From the NCBI RefSeq assembly GCF_018829635.1, contig NZ_JAHKKG010000015.1, positions 1 through 64,000 on the forward strand: DNA of 64,000 bases, read 5' to 3'. A program made the position numbers and the translations under genes. Shown one piece after another: positions 8,584 to 16,101 of the stretch. The notes below the pieces were generated by a model, which saw only the letters and a list, made by a program, of their open reading frames with translations, did no database searches and was not told the DNA's origin. Position 1 is the first letter of the stretch. Every line of letters starts with the position of its first letter. The stretch is from Paractinoplanes bogorensis. Lineage in GTDB: Bacteria; Actinomycetota; Actinomycetes; Mycobacteriales; Micromonosporaceae.

Positions 8584-8991
8584 ATGAGTAGCCCGGCCGC
8601 TGAAACCCCACCTGAGCTGCCACCACGCCCGCCGGAAACCGCCCCGCGGTCAACGCTGCCTCTGGCCGACGATTCGTTGCCGCCGCGGACCCCGGTAGGG
8701 GACTCGCCGCCACCTCCGCCGTCGGCCCAGGTCCGTGCACGGGTTCCGCATACGCGGATCGGCGCCGCCTGGTTCGGAGTCTGGGCCGGCGTCCTGGTCG
8801 TCATCCTGCTGATCGTCTTCATCAGCCAGAACACCGCCGCGGTCCGCATCAACTTCCTCTGGATGACCGGCCAGTTCCCCGTAGCCCTGGCCCTGCTGAT
8901 AGCAGGCGTTGGCGGCGCCATCATCGCCATGGCCGTAGCAGCAGCCCGAATAGTCCAGCTGCGCCGCCTGGTCAAACGCCCCCCACGCTAG
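8584..8991 (+). CDS. LapA/DUF1049-domain membrane protein
   Basis: A 135-residue protein with a long disordered proline-rich N-terminus (about residues 1-58), then two membrane helices (about 64-84 and 98-120), then a basic tail (RRLVKRPPR). The stretch IVFISQNTAAVRINFLW between the helices is the LapA-type signature (SQN...V...FL). In E. coli LapA takes part in lipopolysaccharide assembly, so in a Gram-positive only the fold carries over and the role is unknown. The ATG at 8584 is chosen because upstream in-frame sequence is low-complexity and lacks a ribosome site. Confidence 0.75.
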   Translation: MSSPAAETPPELPPRPPETAPRSTLPLADDSLPPRTPVGDSPPPPPSAQVRARVPHTRIGAAWFGVWAGVLVVILLIVFISQNTAAVRINFLWMTGQFPVALALLIAGVGGAIIAMAVAAARIVQLRRLVKRPPR

Positions 8992-9041
8992 CCCCGCCGC
9001 AGCAGTGCCCCCGCCCGTGCCGTCCCGGCCGCCACTCGCAG

Positions 9042-9076
9042 CGCGCCCCCGCGTGATTGGTGCCGTGTGGGGCGCG
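9042..9076 (+). terminator. possible terminator hairpin
   Basis: CGCGCCCC (9042-9049) pairs with GGGGCGCG (9069-9076) about 50 bp beyond the LapA-like gene. There is no U-run, so support is weak. The remaining bases up to 9207 show nothing else. Confidence 0.3.
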
Positions 9077-9207
9077 TTCTGCGCAGATCGCGAGGGCAGC
9101 GAGCGTCTGTCGCACGAGGGCGGTCGGCTGGAGATTGCGCGGATGGTGCACCACGGGGCGTACGCGCTAAGGGGTGCCGGTGGGGTCGGCGGGGTTAGGG
9201 TCGCGCG

Positions 9208-9324
9208 ATGACTGTGGTCTGGACTGCACTCATCGTGCTCGGAGTGGTCATGATCGTGGTCGCGGTCTGGCCCAGCCTCCGGCGGCCGCGGGGTGGCCGG
9301 CGCGACGAACAGGACAGTGCCTGA
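9208..9324 (+). CDS. 38-residue single-pass membrane peptide
   Basis: The short frame reads MTVVWTALIVLGVVMIVVAV, then a basic, charged tail (WPSLRRPRGG...DEQDSA). One membrane helix (about residues 3-20) with positive residues after it predicts an extracellular N-terminus and a cytoplasmic tail. Actinobacteria often encode such peptides, but I recognise no family. A G-rich stretch (GGGTTAGGG) precedes the ATG at a usable distance. It ends 34 bp before the GntR regulator start. Confidence 0.4.
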   Translation: MTVVWTALIVLGVVMIVVAVWPSLRRPRGGRRDEQDSA

Positions 9325-9358
9325 CACGGCGGTTTGCCCCGGCTGGCACACTTCAGGC

Positions 9359-9994
9359 GTGAGCGACGGGGAGCTGCGGACCTACAGTCTGGTCGAGCTC
9401 GCCGTGGAACGCCTGCGCCGCGAGATCCTCAGCGGACGCGTCGAGCCGGGCGAACGGCTCGTCGAGGAACAGCTGACCCGCCGCCTCGGGATCAGCCGGG
9501 CACCGCTGCGTGAGGCCATGCGGCTGCTGGCCCAGCAGGGCCTGGTCGAGCACATCCCGCGCCGTGGTGCCCGCGTCGCCACGCTCTCCGCCGACGATGT
9601 TCAAGAGCTCTACGAGGTGCGCGACGTCCTCGAACGGCACGCCGTCGCCGCCATGCCGGCCGCACCCGACCTGACCGCACTGCGCGCCGCGCTCGAACTC
9701 ATGCGCAAGGCCACCGAGGCCGACGACCGGCTCGAGCTGGCCAACGCGCACCGCCAGTTCCACACCGAGGTGGTGGCGCTGGGCGGCAACCGTCAACTGG
9801 CCGACCTGTACAGCTCGGTACTGGTGCGCATCCAGCTCTACATGGCCGTCAACATGCGACGCGAGGCCGAGGCGGCCCGCGCCGAAGACGGCGTGCTGCG
9901 CCACGAGCGCCTGTTCGCCGCGGTCGAGCAGGCCGACACGACTGCGGTGATCGAGGCGCTGACCGCCCACGGAGCCCGCACGTACCTCAGCTGA
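9359..9994 (+). CDS. GntR family regulator, FCD/FadR type
   Basis: A 211-residue regulator. The N-terminal winged helix (about residues 8-72) carries the family pattern ILSGRVEPGERLVEEQLTRRLGISRAPLREAMRLLAQQGLVE, quoted only in outline. The C-terminal all-helical FCD domain (about 80-205) contains metal/ligand residues such as the His in NAHRQFH and in VLRHERLF. FCD regulators bind small carboxylates or metabolites. Being directly upstream and co-oriented with the allophanate hydrolase cluster, it is the likely local repressor or activator. The GTG at 9359 begins the conserved part; in-frame sequence upstream overlaps the small peptide gene. Confidence 0.88.
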   Translation: MSDGELRTYSLVELAVERLRREILSGRVEPGERLVEEQLTRRLGISRAPLREAMRLLAQQGLVEHIPRRGARVATLSADDVQELYEVRDVLERHAVAAMPAAPDLTALRAALELMRKATEADDRLELANAHRQFHTEVVALGGNRQLADLYSSVLVRIQLYMAVNMRREAEAARAEDGVLRHERLFAAVEQADTTAVIEALTAHGARTYLS

Positions 9995-10009
9995 GCCGGC
10001 CTCTCACCG

Positions 10010-10035
10010 TTATCCACAGGTCCGGCTTGTCCACA
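10010..10035 (+). promoter_or_regulatory. paired DnaA-box-like 9-mers
   Basis: TTATCCACA (10010-10018) and TTGTCCACA (10027-10035), both perfect DnaA boxes, lie in direct orientation with 8 nt between them, in the gap between the GntR gene and the allophanate hydrolase gene. The same pairing recurs at three other intergenic places in the window. Confidence 0.65.
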
Positions 10036-10100
10036 GAGCGACGGTCAAGATCCACAAATCGCACTAGCCTGGCCGGTGGTGGAGGCCCCCGGTGGTGGGT

Positions 10101-10148
10101 GGGCTACGTGCCGGGCGGGCTACATGCCGGGTGGGCTACGTGCCGGCG
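10101..10148. repeat. 16-bp tandem repeat, three copies
   Basis: GGGCTACGTGCCGGGC, GGGCTACATGCCGGGT and GGGCTACGTGCCGGCG follow each other without gaps (10101-10148). They lie just upstream of the likely start of the allophanate hydrolase gene and make its 5' boundary hard to place. Confidence 0.8.
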
Positions 10149-10200
10149 ATGTGAGCTACGCGAAATCGCAGCGTTACACGGCGTCGCGGTTTGCGAAACA

Positions 10201-11802
10201 GAATTGTCGACAATCGACGATGTGGATGTCGACGGGATCGTGGAACGGGTCCGGCGGGCCGAGGGCGTGTGGATCAGTGCCTTCGGGGCCGATGAGCTGC
10301 GGGCGCGCGTCCGGGAAGTGGATCCGGGGCTGCCGCTCGCGGGGGTGCCGTTCGCGGTCAAGGACAACATCGACGTGGCGGGGCTGTCCACCACGGCTGC
10401 GTGCCCGGACTTCGCGTATGTGCCCGAGCGGCACGCGCCCGTCGTCCAACGGCTGGTCGACGCGGGCGCGATCGTGGTGGGCAAGACGAACCTCGATCAG
10501 TTCGCCACGGGGCTGACGGGCGCCCGGTCTCCGTACGGGAAACCGGAAAGTGTGTTCGGCGGCGGGCTGATCAGCGGGGGCTCGAGCTCGGGGTCGGCCG
10601 TGGCCGTGGCGGACGGGACGGTGGCGTTCGCGCTGGGCACGGACACCGCCGGGTCGGGGCGGGTGCCGGCCGCGCTCAACGGGATCGTGGGCATCAAACC
10701 GACGCGGGGGCTGCTCAGCACGCTCGGGGTGGTGCCGGCCTGCCGGTCCCTGGACTGCGTGTCGGTGTTCGCCCGGGACCTGCCGATGGCGGACCGGGTG
10801 ATGCGGGTCGCGCGGGGACGCGTACGGGAAGATCCGTGGTCGCGGGAAGGCCACCGGCCGCTGATCGCCGAGCCGGCTGTGGGCGTACCGGAAAGCCTGG
10901 ATTTTTTTGGTGACTCCGGGCAGGAGAAGGCGTTCGCGCGGTTCGGCGGTGCTGCCACGGTCGACATCGGGCCGCTGCTCGAGGCCGGTGACCTGCTGTA
11001 TCGCGGTCCGTGGGTGGCCGAGCGGCTGGCCGATCTCGGGGATTTCCTGGCCGCACATCCGGAGTCGGTGCTGCCGGTGACGCGGGCCGTGCTGGAGACG
11101 GGGAACGGGTTCTCGGCGGCGGACGCGTTCCGGGCTCAGCATCGGTTGCAGGAGCTCAAGGCCGCGGCCGACCGGATGTGGGAACAGATCGACGTGCTCG
11201 TGCTGCCGACGATCGGCACCACCTACACGCACGACGAGATCGCCGAGGATCCGATCGGGCGGAATCTGAATCTGGGGCGGTACACGCAGTTCACGAACCT
11301 GCTCGACATGGCCGCGGTGACCGTGCCCAACGGGTTCACCGCGGACGGGCGGCCGGCCTCGATCACGCTGTTCGGGCCGGCCTTCAGCGACGACATGCTC
11401 GCGCTGGCGGCCCGGTCGCTGCCGGTCGAGGACGCCATGACGCTCGCCGTCGTCGGGCTGCACCTGCGCGGCGAACCCCGCAACGGCGAGCTGCTCGACC
11501 GCGGGGCCGCCTTTCTGCGAACCGCCCGGACCGCGCCCTGCTACCGCCTCCATCTCCTGCCGTCGGGGGCGCCCGGCCTGGTGCGGGACGAGTCGTCACG
11601 AAAAGAAATCGACATCGAGCTCTGGCAACTGCCGGCCACGCAGGTCGGCGGCTTCCTGGCCGGCATCGCGGCACCGCTGTCGCTGGGCCGGATCGCTCTG
11701 GACGACGGCACCGAGGTCACCGGCTTCCTGTGCGAGGCCTACGCGGTGGCCGGCGCCCCGGACATCACCGCCAGCGGCGGCTGGCGCAACTACCGCAGTT
11801 GA
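10201..11802 (+). CDS. atzF: allophanate hydrolase (amidase signature family)
   Basis: A roughly 533-residue enzyme expected to hydrolyse allophanate (urea-1-carboxylate) to ammonia and CO2. The amidase domain (about residues 20-430) has the Ser-cisSer-Lys triad: Lys53 (AVKDNID), Ser127 (GGSSSGS) and nucleophile Ser151 (GTDTAGSGRVP). The C-terminal domain (from LPSGAPGLVRD) is the AtzF-type domain found with allophanate hydrolases and missing from ordinary amidases. The start is uncertain: no ATG is in frame near the conserved region. The TTG at 10201 is a compromise, with GTG at 10219 or 10237 and a TTG at 10027 as alternatives. It runs into the next gene with a 15-bp gap. Confidence 0.88.
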   Translation, partial: ELSTIDDVDVDGIVERVRRAEGVWISAFGADELRARVREVDPGLPLAGVPFAVKDNIDVAGLSTTAACPDFAYVPERHAPVVQRLVDAGAIVVGKTNLDQFATGLTGARSPYGKPESVFGGGLISGGSSSGSAVAVADGTVAFALGTDTAGSGRVPAALNGIVGIKPTRGLLSTLGVVPACRSLDCVSVFARDLPMADRVMRVARGRVREDPWSREGHRPLIAEPAVGVPESLDFFGDSGQEKAFARFGGAATVDIGPLLEAGDLLYRGPWVAERLADLGDFLAAHPESVLPVTRAVLETGNGFSAADAFRAQHRLQELKAAADRMWEQIDVLVLPTIGTTYTHDEIAEDPIGRNLNLGRYTQFTNLLDMAAVTVPNGFTADGRPASITLFGPAFSDDMLALAARSLPVEDAMTLAVVGLHLRGEPRNGELLDRGAAFLRTARTAPCYRLHLLPSGAPGLVRDESSRKEIDIELWQLPATQVGGFLAGIAAPLSLGRIALDDGTEVTGFLCEAYAVAGAPDITASGGWRNYRS

Positions 11803-11817
11803 AGGAGGACGGAACTC

Positions 11818-12543
11818 ATGACGGCAACGATCGGGCCGGTCAAGGCCAACCCCTACCTCTGGCCGTACGACGGCACCGTGGACGTGTCACGGACGGCGCT
11901 CATCTGCATCGACTGGCAGACCGACTTCTGCGGCAAGGGCGGCTACGTCGATTCGATGGGCTACGACATCGAGCTCACCCGGGCCGGGCTGCCGGCCACC
12001 GCGCGACTGCTCGAGCACGTCCGCGGGCTCGGCATGCTGGTGATCCACACGCGGGAAGGACACGACCCGGACCTGTCCGACCTGCCGCCCAACAAGCGGT
12101 GGCGGTCGGCTCAGATCGGCGCCGAGATCGGCAGTGACGGGCCGTGCGGCCGCATCCTGATCAAGGGCGAGCCGGGCTGGGAGATCGTGCCCGAGGTGGC
12201 GCCGCTTCCCGGCGAGGTGCTCGTCGACAAGCCGGGCAAGGGCGCCTTCTATGCCACCAATCTCGACCTGGTGCTGCGGACCCACGGCATCACCCACCTG
12301 ATCCTGACCGGCATCACCACGGACGTCTGCGTGCACACGACGATGCGCGAGGCCAACGACCGCGGTTACGAGTGCCTGATCCTCAGCGACTGCACGGGCG
12401 CCACCGACCCGTCCAACCACACCGCCGCCCTGCACATGGTCACCATGCAGGGCGGCGTCTTCGGCTGCGTCGCCACTTCGGACGACGTGATAGCGGCAAC
12501 GGAGCCATCCGACCACCCCGCCCGCCACCCGGAAAACGACTGA
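11818..12543 (+). CDS. isochorismatase-like cysteine hydrolase, putative biuret/triuret amidohydrolase
   Basis: A 241-residue cysteine hydrolase. The triad is Asp36 (IDWQTDF), Lys141 (DKPGKGAF) and Cys171 (TTDVCVHTT); the usual cis-peptide motif ITTDVC is intact. The N-terminal extension PYLWPYDG is typical of the biuret hydrolase (BiuH) and ureidoacrylate/triuret hydrolase clades. A strong ribosome site (AAGGAGGA) precedes the ATG, which lies 15 bp after the allophanate hydrolase stop. Because biuret hydrolysis yields allophanate, the neighbour's substrate, biuret or triuret is the best guess. Ureidoacrylate remains possible. Confidence 0.8.
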   Translation: MTATIGPVKANPYLWPYDGTVDVSRTALICIDWQTDFCGKGGYVDSMGYDIELTRAGLPATARLLEHVRGLGMLVIHTREGHDPDLSDLPPNKRWRSAQIGAEIGSDGPCGRILIKGEPGWEIVPEVAPLPGEVLVDKPGKGAFYATNLDLVLRTHGITHLILTGITTDVCVHTTMREANDRGYECLILSDCTGATDPSNHTAALHMVTMQGGVFGCVATSDDVIAATEPSDHPARHPEND

Positions 12544-12553
12544 AGGCGGCGCC

Positions 12554-13219
12554 ATGCCCACTGTCGATGCAAAACCATCCCCCTTCACCTTCGAACTCGA
12601 CAACGTCGCCCTGCTCGTCATCGACATGCAGCGTGACTTCCTGCTTCCCGGCGGTTTCGGCGAGAGCCTGGGCAACGACGTGTCCCAGCTCGCCCGCACG
12701 ATCGAGCCCCTCGCGGCCCTGATGGCCGTCTGGCGCGCGCACAACCTGCCGATCATCCACACCCGCGAGGGCCACCTACCCGATTTGTCGGACTGTCCGC
12801 CGTCCAAGCTGGCGCGCGGAGGAATCGGGGAGCAGGGCGCCTTCGGCCGCATCCTGATTCGCGGCGAGTACGGCCACGACATCGTCGACGAGCTGGCTCC
12901 CCTCGACGGGGAGCTCGTCGTGGACAAGCCAGGCAAAGGCGCCTTCTACGCGACCGACTTGTCGGACATTCTGGAAAAACTCAACGCCAAGAAGCTGGTC
13001 GTCACGGGGGTCACGACCGAGGTCTGCGTCCACACCACGGTCCGCGAGGCGAACGATCGCGGCTACGACTGTCTCGTCCCGGCCGACTGCGTCGGCTCCT
13101 ACTTCCCGGAATTCCAGCGCGTCGGCCTGGAGATGATCGCCGCGCAGGGCGGCATCTTCGGCTGGGTCGCCGACTCCCCCACCCTGATCGCCGCCCTCTC
13201 GTCGCAGGAGCAGAAATGA
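12554..13219 (+). CDS. second isochorismatase-like cysteine hydrolase, putative triuret/biuret amidohydrolase
   Basis: A 221-residue paralogue of the preceding gene, with Asp28 (IDMQRDF), Lys128 (DKPGKGAF) and Cys158 (TTEVCVHTT). The two proteins share the THTREGH.PDLSD.P and REANDRGY segments, so they arose by duplication or long co-evolution, yet they differ around the active-site mouth (WRSAQIGAEIGSDGPCG versus ARGGIGEQGAFG). That fits two substrates of different size. AAGGCGG lies ahead of the ATG, 10 bp after the upstream stop; its own stop overlaps the permease start (ATGA). Confidence 0.8.
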   Translation: MPTVDAKPSPFTFELDNVALLVIDMQRDFLLPGGFGESLGNDVSQLARTIEPLAALMAVWRAHNLPIIHTREGHLPDLSDCPPSKLARGGIGEQGAFGRILIRGEYGHDIVDELAPLDGELVVDKPGKGAFYATDLSDILEKLNAKKLVVTGVTTEVCVHTTVREANDRGYDCLVPADCVGSYFPEFQRVGLEMIAAQGGIFGWVADSPTLIAALSSQEQK

Positions 13220-14811
13220 CGACCAATACCGCGGCACGGCTCCCCCTCTGGGTGCGCGGCGACACCAACGCCTTCTTCGGCTTCGGCGTCAACGTGCTGG
13301 TCAACGTCCTCACCCTGACCGGACTCTGCATCGGCGTCATCAAGATGCCGGCCTCCGACGTCTTCGGCGTCATCCTGCCCGCGCTCGGCGTCGCCCTGGT
13401 CGCGGGCAACATCTACTACACGTTCCTGGCCCGCCGGCTGGCCGCCAAGGAGGGGCGTACGGACGTCACGGCCATGCCGTACGGCCCGAGCGTGCCGCAC
13501 ATGTTCATCGTGATCTTCGTGATCATGCTGCCGATCTATCTGACCACCGGGAACCCGGTGCAGGCGTGGACGGCGGGCATCGCGTGGGCGTTCATCATCG
13601 GGATCATCGTGCTGATCGGCGCGTTCGTCGGGCCGTACATCCGCAAGTACACGCCGCGGGCGGCCCTGCTGGGCACGCTGGCCGGCATCTCGATCACGTT
13701 CATCTCGATGAACCCGGCCGGCAACATGTGGAACTACCTGTGGATCGCCCTGCCGGTCTTCGGCCTGCTGCTGATCGGCCTGCTCACCGACGTGAAGCTG
13801 CCGTTCAACTTCCCGATCGGCCTGGCCGCGCTGCTGCTGGGCACGGCGATCGGCTGGATCGGCGGGGCCATGTCGGTGCCGGACGTGACCGCGGCCGCCC
13901 GGGACATCGCGTTCGCCTTCCCGCACCTCAAGTTCGACCTGCTCTTCGACGGTCTGCGGGACATGGCGCCGCTGCTGGCCACGGCCATCCCGCTGGGCGT
14001 CTACAACTTCACCGAGGCGATGACCAACGTGGAGAGTGCGGCCACCGCGGGTGACCGCTACAACCTGCGCAGCGTGCTGCTGGCCGACGGCGCGGGCGCG
14101 GTGATCGGCTCGTGCCTGGGTTCGCCGTTCCCGCCCGCCGTCTATGTCGGGCACCCGGGCTGGAAGGCGGCCGGCGGCCGGACCGGCTACTCGATGGCGA
14201 CCGGCATCGTGATCGCGCTGCTCTGCTTCTTCGGCCTGTTCGGGCTGCTCGGCGCGATCTTCCCGACCGCCGCCATCGTGCCGATCCTGCTCTACATCGG
14301 CCTGCTGATCGGCGCCCAGGCCTTCCAGGCCTCACCCCGGGCGCACGCCGCCGCGGTGGTGGCGGCGCTGATCCCCAACATCGCGTCGTGGGCCACCGGG
14401 CAGATGGACAACGTCCTGTCGGCCGCGGGCACGACGGCCAACCAGGTCGGCATCGACGCGCTGGCCGGCGCGGGCGTGGTCTACGACGGCCTCAAGACAC
14501 TGGGCGAGGGCGCGATCCTGGCCGGTCTGGTGCTCGGCGCGATCGTCGCGTTCATCATCGACAAGCGCTTCTGGCACGCGGCGGTCTTCGCCGGGTCGGG
14601 GGCGGTGCTCAGCTTCATCGGCCTGATCCACGCCGAGAAGGTGCAGTGGAACGCGGACGGGCAGGTCACCCTCGGCTACCTGTTCCTGACCGTCGTCTGC
14701 GTGGCGTTCGCGCTGACCCGGCCCACGCCGCGCGTGCCCGACGCGGCCGAGATCGAGCTGATGCGCGAGGAGGGTGAGGTCGTCGAGGCTCCGGTTCCGG
14801 TCCGGGCCTGA
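13216..14811 (+). CDS. NCS2-like permease (xanthine/uracil/ureide type)
   Basis: A 531-residue polytopic membrane protein with about 12-14 hydrophobic helices. It resembles the COG2252-like branch of the nucleobase:cation symporter-2 superfamily: the N-terminus WVRGDTNAFFGFGVNVLVN, the motif VTAMPYGPSVPHMF and the segment NFTEAMTNVESA are typical. Some databases call this group simply permease or regulator. Its start overlaps the second hydrolase (ATGA), so uptake is translationally coupled to catabolism. Import of triuret, biuret or a related purine breakdown product is inferred from position only. The C-terminal tail (after 500) is charged and cytoplasmic. Confidence 0.8.
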   Translation: MTTNTAARLPLWVRGDTNAFFGFGVNVLVNVLTLTGLCIGVIKMPASDVFGVILPALGVALVAGNIYYTFLARRLAAKEGRTDVTAMPYGPSVPHMFIVIFVIMLPIYLTTGNPVQAWTAGIAWAFIIGIIVLIGAFVGPYIRKYTPRAALLGTLAGISITFISMNPAGNMWNYLWIALPVFGLLLIGLLTDVKLPFNFPIGLAALLLGTAIGWIGGAMSVPDVTAAARDIAFAFPHLKFDLLFDGLRDMAPLLATAIPLGVYNFTEAMTNVESAATAGDRYNLRSVLLADGAGAVIGSCLGSPFPPAVYVGHPGWKAAGGRTGYSMATGIVIALLCFFGLFGLLGAIFPTAAIVPILLYIGLLIGAQAFQASPRAHAAAVVAALIPNIASWATGQMDNVLSAAGTTANQVGIDALAGAGVVYDGLKTLGEGAILAGLVLGAIVAFIIDKRFWHAAVFAGSGAVLSFIGLIHAEKVQWNADGQVTLGYLFLTVVCVAFALTRPTPRVPDAAEIELMREEGEVVEAPVPVRA

Positions 14812-14818
14812 TCGATCC

Positions 14819-14849
14819 GGGCGGCCCGGTTCACGCCGGGCCGCCCTTT
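14819..14849 (+). terminator. terminator hairpin after the permease
   Basis: A perfect 11-bp stem GGGCGGCCCGG (14819-14829) with CCGGGCCGCCC (14836-14846), 6-nt loop, then TTT. It begins 7 bp after the permease stop, so it may attenuate transcription into the AtzH-like gene. Confidence 0.75.
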
Positions 14850-14885
14850 CCGTCGATTCGAGAGTCGATTCGAGGAGGAGACGCC

Positions 14886-15242
14886 ATGGACACCGTCGCC
14901 GAGGTGAGCGCGGCCTTCGAGGCGTACGAGAAAGCCCTGGTCCTGAATGATGTCGACGCGATGCTCAGCTTCTTCGCCGAGGACGCGGTGCGGTACGGCG
15001 TCGCCGATCAACAGATCGGGCTCGAGGAGCAGCGACGCTGGCGGCTCGCTCAACCGCCGCTGCCGCCGGGCCGCTATCTCAAGGACACGATCATTTCCCC
15101 GTACGGGGACGGGGTCGTCATCGTGAACACGCTCTTCGGATATCCCGGTCGTGCGGTGCTCGGTCGCCAGTCGCAGACGTGGGTGCGGCTGCCCGAGGGC
15201 TGGCGGATCGTCGCCGCCCACGTCTCGGAACCGGGCGCATGA
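14886..15242 (+). CDS. AtzH-like / DUF3225 (HpxZ-type) protein
   Basis: A 118-residue NTF2-like fold protein. The pattern FEAYEKALVLNDVDAMLSFFAEDAVRYGVADQQ, quoted here in outline, followed by PGRAVLGRQSQTWVRLPEGWRIVAAHVS, is that of the DUF3225/AtzH/HpxZ group. Members sit beside allophanate or carboxybiuret hydrolases and oxalurate genes, and AtzH has been proposed to help the amidase system. GAGGAGG lies 8 nt before the ATG. It lies after a hairpin terminator, 74 bp from the permease, and closes the cluster. Confidence 0.8.
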   Translation: MDTVAEVSAAFEAYEKALVLNDVDAMLSFFAEDAVRYGVADQQIGLEEQRRWRLAQPPLPPGRYLKDTIISPYGDGVVIVNTLFGYPGRAVLGRQSQTWVRLPEGWRIVAAHVSEPGA

Positions 15243-15350
15243 CACCCGATTTCGTGGACATCCGGAAGTCCCACGCCGCTCGGGCGGCCCGGCCAACCGG
15301 CCGAGCTCGCCTCCGCGTACGTCTCCTGCCCCCGCCCGGGGGCAAGCCGG

Positions 15351-15998
15351 TCAGCTGAACAGGCCGGCCACCCAGTTCCAGGCGTCGACCACCCACGGGG
15401 TCTGACGCAGCCAGGCCACGCCGACACCGGTCAGGAACAGGGCCGTGACCAGGTGTGAACCGCGAGCGGTGCGGCGCACGCGACCCATCTGGCGCTCCAG
15501 CACCAGGTGGCCGACGAGCCGGGCCAGGCAGAAGACGCCGAGGGCGATCACCAGCGTGACCACCAGCACGACCGTCGGGGTGCCGAACGGGCCCTCGCCC
15601 GAGAGCGCCCAGATGCCCCAGCAGACGAAGGCGAACAGCACCGCGGCGCTGCTCCATTCGCTGCCCAGACGCAGTTCGCTCCACTTCCAGCTCATGCCGG
15701 GGTGACTGCGTGGTGCCTGGGCGCCGGGCCAGCCGGTGCCGGTCGGCTCGTGCTCCGCGTACGGCTGGTGCGGCCGCGCGTTGACCTGGGCCCGGCCCTG
15801 GCTGAACGGCGCGTTCTGACTCTGCGGATCTTGCGGTGCTTGTGGTGCCGGGAACGACCCCCGGTCTTGCGGTGCGGCTGCCGGGAACGGCGCCGTCGGG
15901 GGTGGTGACCCCTGCGACGGCGTGGTGGGCGCGTCGGCCCACGGGTCCTGCGGCGGCATGTCGAGCGTCCGCTCCGACCACTGCGGTTGCTCAGGCAT
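15351..15998 (-). CDS. proline-rich membrane protein, unknown function
   Basis: A 215-residue protein. Residues 1-100 are disordered and rich in proline, glutamine and alanine. Three hydrophobic segments follow (about 115-131, 139-160 and 183-198), broken by a basic loop (RQMGRVRRTARG). I do not recognise a named family, but the architecture (disordered N-terminus plus small membrane domain) is common in actinobacteria. The ATG at 15998 has a near-perfect ribosome site (GGAGGGGGAG) just upstream; in-frame sequence beyond it is implausible. It is divergent from the acetyltransferase gene, 103 bp away. Confidence 0.75.
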   Translation of the reverse strand: MPEQPQWSERTLDMPPQDPWADAPTTPSQGSPPPTAPFPAAAPQDRGSFPAPQAPQDPQSQNAPFSQGRAQVNARPHQPYAEHEPTGTGWPGAQAPRSHPGMSWKWSELRLGSEWSSAAVLFAFVCWGIWALSGEGPFGTPTVVLVVTLVIALGVFCLARLVGHLVLERQMGRVRRTARGSHLVTALFLTGVGVAWLRQTPWVVDAWNWVAGLFS

Positions 15999-16101
15999 CA
16001 ACTCCCCCTCCGGTCGGCGGTGCATCCCACCCGCCCACATCGAGAGTAGCGAGCCGACAAATCGTTGGCCCTCAGGGACTCGTTCCGTTACACAAGTGCC
16101 C

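Noticed and set aside
9359..15242. The ureide cluster as a urea carboxylase (urea amidolyase) pathway
   Set aside because: No biotin-dependent urea carboxylase gene is present; the two isochorismatase-like hydrolases fit biuret/triuret better.
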